Assembly (NCBI GenBank): GCA_965230515.1
Contig: OZ246007.1
Span: 186,001 to 250,000 of the forward strand
Origin: JAJFKB01 sp965230515
GTDB taxonomy: Bacteria > Pseudomonadota > Gammaproteobacteria > Pseudomonadales > IMCC2047
DNA: 64,000 bases
Reading direction: 5' to 3'
This document shows, one piece after another, positions 44,759-53,911 of the stretch. Numbering within the stretch: the first letter of the stretch is position 1; the number at the start of each line of letters is the position of its first letter. Under the pieces are notes generated by a model. It was not told where the DNA came from and searched no databases. It worked only from the letters and a program-made list of their open reading frames with translations. Both the position numbers and the translations under genes were made by a program.

Positions 44759-45901
44759 TTGTTGAAGTCATGTGAACCAGAGTTTAACTGGATAACCAGT
44801 GATCAGTCGTTGCAGGAGTTGTGTGCGCAGTGCCAAACATTGCAATGGGTCGCCATTGATACTGAATTCGTACGTTATAATACCTATTACCCCAATATCG
44901 GATTACTTCAACTTGCCGCAGGTGGGCAGTTTTATCTGATTGATCCACTCCAGATTAATGATCGACAGCCTCTTGTGGACCTGTTGGAAGATTCCAGTGT
45001 GGTTAAGGTGATGCATGCCTGTTCTGAAGATCTGGAGGTGTTCCGCTGTTATCTGGGTACTTTGCCCAAATCACTTTTTGATACGCAAATTGCGGCTGCG
45101 TTGCTGGGTCATGGGCTGTCTATTGGTTATAAGACCCTGGTGGAGAAGCAGTACGGTATTGTTCTGCCCAAAGAGCAACAACGTTCCAACTGGTGTAAAA
45201 GACCGCTGACTCAGGCCCAACAGAATTACGCAATTCTGGATGTGGTCTATCTGGCCGATATCTATCAGCAGCAGTTAGCTGCGTTGCAGAGCAGCGGACG
45301 TATTGAATGGCTTAAAGAAGAGTGTCAAAGTCTGATTGAAAAGCAGAGTAGAGAAACCCCAGCCGAAGAGCAGTATTTACGATTAAAAGGAGTGAGTAAC
45401 CTTGACGGGCGACAGCTTTACGTCGCCAAAAAGCTTGCTGAATGGCGGGAGCAGGAGGCCCAACAACGCAACACACCAAGGGGGTTCCTGTTAAAGGATG
45501 CTATCATATTGGAGTTGGCACGAAAGCAACCTGAAACACTAGAGGCGTTGGCAAATATTGCAGAGATTCATCCGAAAACGATGCGTCTGCATGGAACAGC
45601 CATACTTGAACTGATTCGGCAGGCGGCGGATAGCGGGAAAACACTGCCGGTGATAGAGAATATGCTTCCGACATCAGCAAAATCGCAATTAAAGAAAATG
45701 CAAAGGCTGGTAGCTGAATTGGCCGAGTCTGTTGGAATACCGCCAGAACTGGTATTGAATAAGAAATCACTGGTATCTATCCTTCTCAAATATCTGAGTA
45801 GTGGCCGTCTTGAAATCAATCATCTGCAGTGCTGGAAAAAAGAGCTGGTTTTAGAAAAGTTGGCTGTGTTGATGGAAAATTTTGAGGTGTCAGGATCATG
45901 A
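44759..45901 (+). CDS. rnd: Ribonuclease D
   Basis: This 380-residue 3'-5' exoribonuclease acts in tRNA and stable-RNA maturation. The DEDD-type exonuclease motifs are DTEFVRYNTYYP, HACSEDLEVF and the third motif NYAILDVVYL. An HRDC domain follows at ~210-290 (DGRQLYVAKKLAEWREQEA). The start is TTG at 44759 or 44762; no in-frame ATG gives a complete N-terminus. Its stop overlaps the ycgL start (ATGA). Confidence 0.93.
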   Translation: MLKSCEPEFNWITSDQSLQELCAQCQTLQWVAIDTEFVRYNTYYPNIGLLQLAAGGQFYLIDPLQINDRQPLVDLLEDSSVVKVMHACSEDLEVFRCYLGTLPKSLFDTQIAAALLGHGLSIGYKTLVEKQYGIVLPKEQQRSNWCKRPLTQAQQNYAILDVVYLADIYQQQLAALQSSGRIEWLKEECQSLIEKQSRETPAEEQYLRLKGVSNLDGRQLYVAKKLAEWREQEAQQRNTPRGFLLKDAIILELARKQPETLEALANIAEIHPKTMRLHGTAILELIRQAADSGKTLPVIENMLPTSAKSQLKKMQRLVAELAESVGIPPELVLNKKSLVSILLKYLSSGRLEINHLQCWKKELVLEKLAVLMENFEVSGS

Positions 45902-46161
45902 CTCTGATTTGTACGGTATACAAAAGCGTTAAAAGGGAGGGGATGTATCTCTACCTGGAAAAATCCGGGTCGCTGGATAAAGTACCCGAAAGTCTGTTAA
46001 AAGTATTTGGATCGCCGGAATTTGTGATGACGCTTGCGTTGACACCGGAACGAAAACTGGCCCGTGTGGCGCGTGACGAAGTGGTTCAGGCGGTCAATGA
46101 ACAGGGTTTTTTTCTGCAAATGCCGCCGGGTAAACAGGACCAGGCTGATGGCCTGACTTAA
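45898..46161 (+). CDS. YcgL domain protein
   Basis: This 87-residue protein has the YcgL fold signatures CTVYKSVKREGMYLYL, VPESLLKVFG and GFFLQMPP. Biochemical function is not known for the family. In many gammaproteobacteria it sits with rnd and ycgN, as here. It overlaps rnd by four bases. Confidence 0.92.
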   Translation: MTLICTVYKSVKREGMYLYLEKSGSLDKVPESLLKVFGSPEFVMTLALTPERKLARVARDEVVQAVNEQGFFLQMPPGKQDQADGLT

Positions 46162-46184
46162 ACCACTCTCGTTGAGGTTGCGCT

Positions 46185-46631
46185 GTGTCTGAACCGTTCT
46201 GGAAAAGAAAAACACTTGAGCAGATGAGTGATGCGGAATGGGAATCACTTTGTGATGGCTGTGCGCTTTGTTGCCTGCAAAAGCTGGAAGATGAAGATAC
46301 TGGCGAAGTGCAGTATACACACCTGGTTTGCCGTTACCTGGATAATGAAAGTTGCCGCTGCGGTGATTACCAAAACCGCTCCAAACTGGTTCCGAACTGC
46401 GTCTGGCTCACACGCGAAAATATTGATCAGTTCCACTGGCTGCCTGCAACATGCGCTTATCGTTTAGTTGCGCATAACAAAGAGTTGCCCGATTGGCACC
46501 CGCTGGTCAGCGGATCGTCAGACTCGGTCCATGAATCTGGCGTATCGGTTAAGGGAAAAACACTCTCCGAGGAATACGTGCACCCGGATGAGTGGGAGTG
46601 TCATCTGATTGACTGGGTTCAAACGGATTGA
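46185..46631 (+). CDS. YcgN/UPF0260 cysteine-cluster protein
   Basis: This 148-residue protein contains eight or more conserved Cys: CDGCALCC near residue 23, then C-R-CGDY, NCVWL and TCAY, likely to bind a metal or Fe-S cluster. This is the UPF0260/YkgJ-like pattern. The start is GTG at 46185, with GAGG upstream. The role is unknown. It follows ycgL by 23 bases and is part of the rnd-ycgL-ycgN unit. Confidence 0.92.
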   Translation: MSEPFWKRKTLEQMSDAEWESLCDGCALCCLQKLEDEDTGEVQYTHLVCRYLDNESCRCGDYQNRSKLVPNCVWLTRENIDQFHWLPATCAYRLVAHNKELPDWHPLVSGSSDSVHESGVSVKGKTLSEEYVHPDEWECHLIDWVQTD

Positions 46632-46637
46632 GTGAAC

Positions 46638-47558
46638 ATGGCCACAGCTTATATCACGCATCAGGACTGTTGCCGGCATGAGATGGGCAGTTTTCATCCG
46701 GAAAGTCCCGAAAGGTTGAAAGCTATTCATGCCTACCTGGAGAAAAGTGGGCTGACTGAGAGGCTGACGCACTTGCAGGCGGAACCTGCAACCACCCGGC
46801 AACTGGAGCGTATCCATCCAGCGAAGTATGTGGCCAATTTGCGCGTATCCCAGCCACAACAGGGATTAACCCCAATTGACCCGGACACCTCACTTTGTCC
46901 GCACAGCATACGAGCCGCCGAACTTGCCGCAGGAGCAGTGATTCAGGCAGTGCAGGGCGTTTGTGAGGAGACGTTCGATAATGCCTTTTGTGCCGTGCGT
47001 CCGCCAGGCCATCACGCGGAAAGGGAAACCAGTATGGGGTTCTGCCTGTTTAACAACATTGCCGTTGGTGTGGCTCACGCGCAAACTGAATTTCAGCTTG
47101 ATCGTGTGGCGATTCTGGATTTTGATGTGCACCATGGCAATGGCACCGTAGATATTTTTAAGGATGAGCCTTCCGTTTTGGTATGTTCCAGTTTCCAGCA
47201 CCCCTTTTATCCAGGCCGATACAGTGATATCGAGCGGCCGAATATTATCAATACTCCGTTGGCAGCGGGGACCGATGGTGATCGGTTTCGGCGGGCAGTT
47301 GAGAGAGATTGGTTGCCGGCCCTCGAGCTGCATAAGCCTGAGATGATCTTTGTTTCCGCCGGCTTTGATGCGCACCAGGATGATCCGCTGGGTGGGTTAA
47401 ATCTGCTCGAGGAAGACTATACCTGGGTCACTGGATTGATTTGCCAGGCGGCAAATCGCTACTCAAAAGGCCGGTTGGTGTCGGTGCTGGAGGGAGGCTA
47501 TGACCTGGATGCACTGGCGCGCAGTGTTGGTGCTCATGTTGAAGCGCTGCTGCAATAG
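46638..47558 (+). CDS. Histone deacetylase family amidohydrolase
   Basis: This 306-residue zinc enzyme is of the HDAC/AcuC/acetylpolyamine amidohydrolase superfamily. The catalytic His pair is in RPPGHHAE, the Zn ligands are in LDFDVHHGNGT and AGFDAHQDDPLG, and the transition-state Tyr is in EGGYDL. Members remove acetyl groups from lysine or polyamines; the actual substrate cannot be told here. I use the ATG at 46638; a GTG six bases earlier is also in frame. It starts right after ycgN. Confidence 0.9.
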   Translation: MATAYITHQDCCRHEMGSFHPESPERLKAIHAYLEKSGLTERLTHLQAEPATTRQLERIHPAKYVANLRVSQPQQGLTPIDPDTSLCPHSIRAAELAAGAVIQAVQGVCEETFDNAFCAVRPPGHHAERETSMGFCLFNNIAVGVAHAQTEFQLDRVAILDFDVHHGNGTVDIFKDEPSVLVCSSFQHPFYPGRYSDIERPNIINTPLAAGTDGDRFRRAVERDWLPALELHKPEMIFVSAGFDAHQDDPLGGLNLLEEDYTWVTGLICQAANRYSKGRLVSVLEGGYDLDALARSVGAHVEALLQ

Positions 47559-47589
47559 CGAATGTGATAGCTCAGCAGGGTAAACTCAA

Positions 47590-48315
47590 GTGGATAAACA
47601 GGATATTGCAAACATGATGGAGTTAAGTCATCTCGATTTGATTGCGTTGCTTTGGTTTTTTCTGTGCTGGATCGGGTACAACTATTTTTCCCGTTATCGC
47701 GCCAGAAAAGTCGGCCGACTGCAAAATATGCTACAACATTATATTGAAGAGTGGGCTGCAGTACTGCACAAACGTGACGTCAGAATAGTGGATACCTCTG
47801 TAGTCGCCAACATGGAACGTAATGCCAGTTTTCTGGCATCAAGCTGTTTACTGATTATCGCGGGCCTTTTAACTGTGATGGGATCAACCGATAGAGCGAT
47901 TAATCTGATTGCGGAGTTGCCTTTTGTTGCCGACGTTTCACGGCAGGTCTGGGAACTTAAATTACTCACGCTGTGTTTTATTTTTGTTTATGCGTTTTTT
48001 ACCTTTACCTGGTGCATGCGCCAGTATGGATTTGCCTCAGTTCTGATTGGTAACGCTCCGCTGTTTAATGACCAGGAAACCACGGAACAGGCACGCCAGT
48101 TGCACCGTGACACTCTGTCAAAAGTTGTGGGTTTAGCCGTTTATTCGTTTAATCTTGGATTGCGTTCCTACTATTTCAGTCTGGCGTTGCTGGTCTGGTT
48201 CGTGCACCCGTTGGCCTTTGTTGTCGCTTCTGCCTGGGTTGTGGCCGTACTTTATCGCCGTGAATTTCATTCCAAAACGCTTCGGGCTTTGGTCGCCGGT
48301 AGACCGGTTAAATAG
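47590..48315 (+). CDS. DUF599 inner-membrane protein
   Basis: This 241-residue membrane protein has about four to five hydrophobic segments (near 16-34, 80-98, 122-145, 180-200 and 205-222). The DUF599 signature includes FLCWIGYNYFSR near the start and ERNASFLASSCLLIIAGLL in the middle. No function has been established for the family. The start is GTG at 47590; an in-frame ATG lies eight codons later. It probably extends the operon of the HDAC-like gene. Confidence 0.82.
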   Translation: MDKQDIANMMELSHLDLIALLWFFLCWIGYNYFSRYRARKVGRLQNMLQHYIEEWAAVLHKRDVRIVDTSVVANMERNASFLASSCLLIIAGLLTVMGSTDRAINLIAELPFVADVSRQVWELKLLTLCFIFVYAFFTFTWCMRQYGFASVLIGNAPLFNDQETTEQARQLHRDTLSKVVGLAVYSFNLGLRSYYFSLALLVWFVHPLAFVVASAWVVAVLYRREFHSKTLRALVAGRPVK

Positions 48316-48336
48316 CCTTTACCTGATAATTATCGC

Positions 48337-48364
48337 CTTGAAAAACACACTTTTGCCCCCATCT
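48337..48364 (+). promoter_or_regulatory. Sigma-32 heat-shock promoter of htpG
   Basis: CTTGAAA (48337-48343) and CCCCATCT (48357-48364) are 13 bases apart, nearly the RpoH consensus. The leader to the ATG is ~120 bases. Confidence 0.85.
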
Positions 48365-48389
48365 TCTGCTCTTGATTGAAAAAAGCAGC

Positions 48390-48406
48390 GCCCCTCGCTT
48401 AGGGGC
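48390..48406. other. Hairpin in the htpG leader
   Basis: GCCCCT and AGGGGC pair around CGCTT. On the opposite strand the hairpin is followed, after GCTGC, by TTTTTT, so it could be a weak terminator for antisense transcription or a leader structure. Confidence 0.4.
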
Positions 48407-48490
48407 TTAAATCAATAAACCAAAACAGTCCAGGCGGCGTATTGCCTGTACACTGATGACCTGAACAATGAGAAGAGGAGATTAGACTTT

Positions 48491-50428
48491 ATGGCCGTTG
48501 AAACGCAGAAGGAAACACTAGGATTTCAGACGGAGGTTAAGCAGCTACTGCATTTAATGATCCACTCCCTGTACAGCAACAAGGAGATTTTCCTGCGCGA
48601 ACTGATTTCCAATGCATCAGATGCGGAAGATAAACTGCGGTTTGAAGCGCTCTCTAATGCTGATCTTTACGAGTCAGATCCAAATCTTAAGGTAAGAATA
48701 GAGTTTGATAAAGAAGCCAGAACCTTAACGATTGCCGACAACGGCATCGGTATGTCCCGTGACGAGGTGATTGAGAATCTGGGTACCATTGCCAAGTCGG
48801 GAACGGCCGAGTTTCTCCAGCATTTAACGGGTGATCAGCAGAAGGATTCTCAGCTGATCGGCCAATTTGGAGTGGGCTTCTATTCCTCCTTTATTGTTGC
48901 GGACAAGGTCACTGTAGAAACCCGTAGAGCCGGTGTCTCAGCGGATCAGGGTGTGCGTTGGGAGTCCGCAGGCGAGGGCGAATTTGATCTGGAAACGATT
49001 GAAAAAACAGATCGCGGTACTCGTATTATCCTACATCTGAAAACCGATTGTGAAGAGTTCGCGGATGGTTTCAGGTTGCGCGCGCTGGTGCGTAAATACT
49101 CCGACCACATTTCTGTGCCCGTCGAAATGCTGAAGGAAGAGATGGCGCCGCCGCCCTCCGCCGAAGGTGAGGAGGAGAAAGAGCAAGAGGTTGAGGATAA
49201 AGCACCAGAGTATGAAACGGTTAACTCTGCAACGGCGCTTTGGACCTGTCCGCGTAACGAGTTGAAAGACGAGGAATACAAGGAGTTTTACAAGCATGTC
49301 TCCCATGATTTTGAGGATCCGCTGAGCTGGAGTCATAACAAGGTGGAAGGCAAGCTGGAATACACCAGTCTGCTCTACATCCCCAAGCGCGCACCTTTTG
49401 ATCTGTGGAATCGCGAGGCTCCGCGAGGATTAAAGCTGTATGTTCAGCGAGTCTTCATTATGGACGAAGCGCAGCAGTTTTTGCCGCTTTATCTGCGCTT
49501 TGTGAAAGGTATTGTGGATTCCAATGATCTGTCATTGAATGTCTCTCGCGAGATTCTGCAAAATGATCCGCAAGTTGACAAGATGAGGAGCGCGTTGACC
49601 AAGCGTGTATTGGATATGCTGGGTAAAATGGCCAAGAACAGCCCGGAAGATTACGCGGTGTTTTGGAAAGAGTTCGGCCAGGTCATCAAGGAAGGTCCGG
49701 CAGAGGACTTTGCCAACAAGGAACAGATTGCTAAATTGATGCGCTTCTCGACTACGCATGATGATCAGGAGGAGCCTGGTCACTCGTTGGAGAACTATAT
49801 AGATCGTATGCAGGAAGGCCAGGACAAGATCTACTACGTGGTTGCTGATTCCTTCAACACCGCTAAGAACAGCCCCCATATTGAGGTGTTCCGCAAAAAA
49901 GGGATCGAGGTGCTGCTGCTTGCCGAACGCATTGATGATTGGTTGATGAGCCATCTGATGGAGTTCGATGGAAAGCAGTTCCAGGATATTGCCAAAGGTG
50001 AACTTGACCTCGGTAAAGTGGAAGATGAAGAGGAAAAGCAAAAACAGGAAGAGACCGCTGAACAGTTTAAAGGGCTGGTGGAGCGTGTTAAAAAATCACT
50101 GGAGGAGAAGGTTGAGGATGTGCGCATTACCCATCGTCTGACTGAATCTCCAGCCTGTCTGGTGGTAGGCGAGCATGATATGGGTGCACAGATGAGACGA
50201 ATTATGGAGGCGGCTGGACAATCACTGCCTTCGAATAAGCCAACGCTGGAACTTAATCCTGGACATCCACTGGTTGAAAAACTGGATAAAGAGGCCGGTG
50301 AAGAGCGCTTTGATGATCTGGCGTCAATTATCTTTGAGCAGGCGCATCTGGCAGAAGGTGGTCAATTGGATGATCCATCCGCTTATGTGAAGCGTTTGAA
50401 CAAGTTGTTACTTGACCTCAGTCAATAA
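48491..50428 (+). CDS. htpG: Chaperone HtpG (bacterial Hsp90)
   Basis: This 645-residue ATP-dependent chaperone has GHKL ATPase motifs ELISNASDAEDKLR, ADNGIGMSRDEV and GQFGVGFYSSF. The middle domain starts around residue 245 (LWTCPRNELKDEEYKEFYKH), with the catalytic Arg region SLNVSREILQ. The C-terminal dimerisation domain ends LLLDLSQ. The charged linker near 215-235 (EGEEEKEQEVED) is longer than in E. coli. It is monocistronic between a heat-shock promoter and two terminators. Confidence 0.97.
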   Translation: MAVETQKETLGFQTEVKQLLHLMIHSLYSNKEIFLRELISNASDAEDKLRFEALSNADLYESDPNLKVRIEFDKEARTLTIADNGIGMSRDEVIENLGTIAKSGTAEFLQHLTGDQQKDSQLIGQFGVGFYSSFIVADKVTVETRRAGVSADQGVRWESAGEGEFDLETIEKTDRGTRIILHLKTDCEEFADGFRLRALVRKYSDHISVPVEMLKEEMAPPPSAEGEEEKEQEVEDKAPEYETVNSATALWTCPRNELKDEEYKEFYKHVSHDFEDPLSWSHNKVEGKLEYTSLLYIPKRAPFDLWNREAPRGLKLYVQRVFIMDEAQQFLPLYLRFVKGIVDSNDLSLNVSREILQNDPQVDKMRSALTKRVLDMLGKMAKNSPEDYAVFWKEFGQVIKEGPAEDFANKEQIAKLMRFSTTHDDQEEPGHSLENYIDRMQEGQDKIYYVVADSFNTAKNSPHIEVFRKKGIEVLLLAERIDDWLMSHLMEFDGKQFQDIAKGELDLGKVEDEEEKQKQEETAEQFKGLVERVKKSLEEKVEDVRITHRLTESPACLVVGEHDMGAQMRRIMEAAGQSLPSNKPTLELNPGHPLVEKLDKEAGEERFDDLASIIFEQAHLAEGGQLDDPSAYVKRLNKLLLDLSQ

Positions 50429-50433
50429 CATGT

Positions 50434-50470
50434 CGGCACCGACAAGGCTCGGTGCCGCACATTTTATATT
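50434..50470 (+). terminator. Terminator after htpG
   Basis: Perfect 9-bp arms CGGCACCGA and TCGGTGCCG followed by CACATTTTATATT. A second hairpin lies 75 bases further on. Confidence 0.8.
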
Positions 50471-50532
50471 CGTAAATCGCCCGGACCGGGATTTCCAAAA
50501 CAGTCCGGATGTTCAAAAAAATTTCCTACCGG

Positions 50533-50568
50533 TTAAGGCAGTTTGTTAAGACTGCCTTAATTGTTTTA
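50533..50568 (+). terminator. Second terminator-like hairpin before nrdJ
   Basis: Perfect 10-bp arms TTAAGGCAGT and ACTGCCTTAA with an 8-base loop, followed by TTGTTTT. Confidence 0.75.
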
Positions 50569-50693
50569 ATAAAACAAAACCTTAGCTTGAAAAGCTAATA
50601 CCCACTCCGCTATTCATTAGATATTTTTGCTATATGCACCAGGAAATCCTGGATAAATCTTTATAAAAATACTTGATGTCAGGGGTTGAACTT

Positions 50694-50740
50694 ACCCCAT
50701 ATTTTGATAGCATCATCACCCACAACACAATATCTAGTGT
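50694..50740 (+). promoter_or_regulatory. Tandem NrdR boxes over the nrdJ promoter
   Basis: The downstream box ACACAATATCTAGTGT (50725-50740) matches the NrdR consensus ACACWATATATWGTGT at 15 of 16 positions. A weaker upstream box with core CCATATTTTG lies at 50694-50709, exactly 31 bases away, the usual NrdR pair spacing. A TTGATA -35 (50704-50709) and ACAATA -10 (50727-50732), 17 bases apart, overlap both boxes, so binding would block the polymerase. Between the second terminator and this site I see nothing else. Confidence 0.8.
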
Positions 50741-50819
50741 TTTACCCCTGAGTTTAACTCCAGGCGGTCAGTGGGTGAAAAGCGGTTAACAATAACAATA
50801 TTCCTTTCTGAGGTTCTAC

Positions 50820-52970
50820 ATGAATGTTTCTTTAAAAGCTGTGACGAGTAGCGTTGCTGAAATTCCATTGCAGGATGCATCGCTTGATATCTGGGACAAA
50901 AAATATCGATTAAAAGCAAAAAATGGAGACCCGGTAGATGTGGATATTCAGTCTACCTTTCAGCGTGTTGCACGGGCATTAGCTGATGTAGAAACCAGCG
51001 AGGAAAAGCGTGAGCAGTGGTATCAGGAGTTCCTTTGGGCGCTCAGGAAAGGGGTGATACCGGCGGGTCGAATTATCTCCAATGCCGGTGCCGGTTCACA
51101 TAAACCAGCCACGTCCACCATTAACTGTACTGTATCCGGCGCCATCAAAGATTCCATGGCCGATATTCTTGCCAAGAACGTCGAGGCGGGTCTGACGTTA
51201 AAGGCCGGTTGTGGAATTGGCTACGAATTCTCTACCTTGCGCCCCAAAGGTGCCTATGTGACCGGAGCCGGTGCCTATACTTCCGGTCCGCTTTCCTTTA
51301 TGGATATTTACGACAAGATGTGTTTTACGGTTTCATCAGCCGGGGGAAGGCGCGGCGCGCAGATGGCCACTTTTGATGTTGGCCATCCCGACGTGTTGGA
51401 TTTTGTTCGCGCCAAGAGGGAAGATGGACGGTTACGCCAGTTTAATCTGTCGTTATTGATTACCGATGAATTTATTCATGCGGTCAAAAACAAGGCGGAC
51501 TGGCCTTTGGCATTCCCACTGACGCAACGGGAAGTGGAAGATGATGATATTGACATAAACGACTCCTCAAAAGTGATCTGGCGCGATGAGCCGATCAAAG
51601 AGGGCTATGTGCATCGTGATAATGGCCTGGTGGCCTGTTTGATCTACAAGACGGTCAAAGCAGAGCGGGTTTGGAATGCGATTATGTCCTCGACCTATGA
51701 TTTTGCCGAACCCGGATTCATTCTCATCGATAAAGTGAATGAAATGAATAATAACTGGTTTTGCGAAAACATCAGGGCCACCAATCCCTGTGGTGAGCAG
51801 CCGCTGCCGGAGTATGGCAGTTGTTTGCTGGGTTCGGTTAATCTGACCCGGTTTGTGGTAAACCCGTTTACCCCGGAAGCACACTTTGACTGGGAAGAAT
51901 ATCGAAAGGTCGTCTCAGTGTTTACCCGCATGCTGGATAATGTGGTTGAAATTAATGGCCTGCCATTAGAGCAGCAACGCCATGAGATTATGACCAAGCG
52001 TCGTCACGGGATGGGCTATCTAGGGCTGGGTTCTACCATCACCATGCTGGGTATGCGTTATGGTGATGAGGGCTCACTCAAGTTCACCGAGGAAGTGACC
52101 CGTGAAATGGCACTGGTTGGCTGGCATACAGGATTGCAGTTGGGCAAAGAGAAAGGGATTGCACCGATCATGGATGAGTGCTTTGAGGTGACGGAGGAGA
52201 TGCTGGCCAAACGACCGGAAATGCGAACTGACGGTTATACCGTGGGTGACATGGTGCCAGGCAGAGTGTTGCACGCCAAATACAGCCGTTATATGCAACA
52301 GGTAGCGCAGGAAGACCCGGAACTGGTGGAGCAGATGGCAGAGCATGGTGTTCGGTTTACACACCATAGCTCTATTGCACCGACCGGAACTATCTCACTG
52401 TCATTGGCTAACAATGCAAGCAATGGCATTGAGCCAAGCTTTGCTCACCACTACTCCAGAAATGTGATTAGGGAAGGGCGCAAGACCAAAGAGAAAGTAG
52501 ATGTGTTCTCTTTTGAACTGTTGGCCTACCGTCAATTGGTCAATCAGCAAGCGATGCCCTATTCAGAGAAGGCAGAGGAGCAGTTACCGGATTACTTTAT
52601 CTCAGCCGAAGATGTTACACCCACGCAGCACGTCGATATTCAGGCGGCTGCACAGAAGTGGATTGACTCCTCTATTTCGAAAACGGCCAATGTGCCGACC
52701 GAGTTTCCCTATGAGGACTTCAAAGATATTTACATGTACGCCTACGATCAGGGGCTCAAGGGGTGCACCACCTTCCGCTTTAATCCGGAAGCGTTCCAGG
52801 GCGTGCTGGTCAAGGACAAAGATCTGGAAAATACCACTTACCAGTTTACTCTTGAAGATGGCACTGTACTGGAGCTAAAAGGTAATGAAGAGGTGGAGTA
52901 TGACGGTGAAACCCACACCGCCGCGAACCTGTTCGATGCGATCAAAGAGGGTTATTACGGGAAATTCTAA
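50820..52970 (+). CDS. nrdJa: Class II (B12-dependent) ribonucleotide reductase, NrdJa
   Basis: This 716-residue catalytic part of the adenosylcobalamin-dependent reductase makes deoxyribonucleotides with or without oxygen. Active-site Cys residues are in TINCTVSG and in NPCGEQPLPEYGSC (the conserved Asn, Cys and Glu), with family segments GCGIGYEFSTLRPKG, SSAGGRRGAQMATF and APTGTISL. The redox-active C-terminal Cys pair is absent here and supplied by the next gene, as in Pseudomonas aeruginosa. NrdR boxes precede it. The cell must obtain or make cobalamin. Confidence 0.96.
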   Translation: MNVSLKAVTSSVAEIPLQDASLDIWDKKYRLKAKNGDPVDVDIQSTFQRVARALADVETSEEKREQWYQEFLWALRKGVIPAGRIISNAGAGSHKPATSTINCTVSGAIKDSMADILAKNVEAGLTLKAGCGIGYEFSTLRPKGAYVTGAGAYTSGPLSFMDIYDKMCFTVSSAGGRRGAQMATFDVGHPDVLDFVRAKREDGRLRQFNLSLLITDEFIHAVKNKADWPLAFPLTQREVEDDDIDINDSSKVIWRDEPIKEGYVHRDNGLVACLIYKTVKAERVWNAIMSSTYDFAEPGFILIDKVNEMNNNWFCENIRATNPCGEQPLPEYGSCLLGSVNLTRFVVNPFTPEAHFDWEEYRKVVSVFTRMLDNVVEINGLPLEQQRHEIMTKRRHGMGYLGLGSTITMLGMRYGDEGSLKFTEEVTREMALVGWHTGLQLGKEKGIAPIMDECFEVTEEMLAKRPEMRTDGYTVGDMVPGRVLHAKYSRYMQQVAQEDPELVEQMAEHGVRFTHHSSIAPTGTISLSLANNASNGIEPSFAHHYSRNVIREGRKTKEKVDVFSFELLAYRQLVNQQAMPYSEKAEEQLPDYFISAEDVTPTQHVDIQAAAQKWIDSSISKTANVPTEFPYEDFKDIYMYAYDQGLKGCTTFRFNPEAFQGVLVKDKDLENTTYQFTLEDGTVLELKGNEEVEYDGETHTAANLFDAIKEGYYGKF

Positions 52971-53060
52971 ATAATCCAATAAAAATAGATTAGCGGTAGT
53001 TCAAGATCCGATCAAAGTCGGGTTTACATAGAAAGAGATCAGCAGATAAGGAGGCCAAAA

Positions 53061-53774
53061 GTGGCCATTAAAATCGATAAGCCAATCGTAGATTACAAAG
53101 TTATTACGGAAGAGGATAAACAAAAGGAAGCAGCCGACGTTGCCAGAGAAGAACAAGCGCAAGCTGAAAGCAACATCATCCAGATGCACGAAAGTGTTGA
53201 GCGGCCGGAGATGCTGGTCGGTTCCACTTATAAAATCAAGACGCCTGATTCCGAGCATGCCATGTACATTACCATCAATGATATTGTGCTGAATCAGGGA
53301 ACTGAGCACGAACAGCGTCGCCCTTTTGAGATATTCGTCAACTCCAAAAATATGGAGCATTTTCAGTGGATTCTAGCGCTCACGCGTATCACCTCCGCCG
53401 TGTTTCGCAAAGGTGGGGATATTACCTTTCTTGTTGAAGAGATGCGCGCCGTATTTGACCCAAGGGGTGGTTACTTTAAAAAGGGCGGGCGTTATATACC
53501 CTCCCTAGTCGCTGAAATTGGTGATGTGATTGATGATCACCTTAAAAAGATCGGCATGATCGTTGATGAAGGCATGAGCGACCACCAGAAACAGATTTTG
53601 CAGGAAAAACGAGATCAGTATGAAGCCGGACAACAAACCGCATCAGGTGAAGATAGCGGGGATGCACAGTACCCCGAAGGCGCCAGCCTGTGTACCAAAT
53701 GTTCCACCAAAGCGGTGATTATGATGGACGGCTGTATGACTTGCCTGAGTTGTGGTGATTCCAAGTGCGGGTGA
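53061..53774 (+). CDS. nrdJb: Class II ribonucleotide reductase, NrdJb
   Basis: This 237-residue second half of the split class II reductase begins with GTG at 53061 after a strong GGAGG. It contains ITRITSAVFRKGGDITFLVEEM, found at the C-terminus of single-chain NrdJ. It ends in CTKCSTKAVIMMDGCMTC and CLSCGDSKCG, where the last Cys pair re-reduces the active-site disulphide. It lies 90 bases after nrdJa. In P. aeruginosa both subunits are needed for activity. Confidence 0.94.
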   Translation: MAIKIDKPIVDYKVITEEDKQKEAADVAREEQAQAESNIIQMHESVERPEMLVGSTYKIKTPDSEHAMYITINDIVLNQGTEHEQRRPFEIFVNSKNMEHFQWILALTRITSAVFRKGGDITFLVEEMRAVFDPRGGYFKKGGRYIPSLVAEIGDVIDDHLKKIGMIVDEGMSDHQKQILQEKRDQYEAGQQTASGEDSGDAQYPEGASLCTKCSTKAVIMMDGCMTCLSCGDSKCG

Positions 53775-53821
53775 CCGAATAACAATGACAATAACGAAAG
53801 GGATTTCGGGTAACAAAAAAT

Positions 53822-53863
53822 AAAGCGGCTAGCGATGAAATATGGTGTTAGTCGCTTTTTTTT
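53822..53863 (+). terminator. Terminator after nrdJb
   Basis: 10-bp arms AAAGCGGCTA and TAGTCGCTTT (one G-U) followed by more T. Confidence 0.85.
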
Positions 53864-53911
53864 GGTTGGGGGGTTGGGAGGAATGTTGGGTCGATGTGAA
53901 TCGATGGAGTG

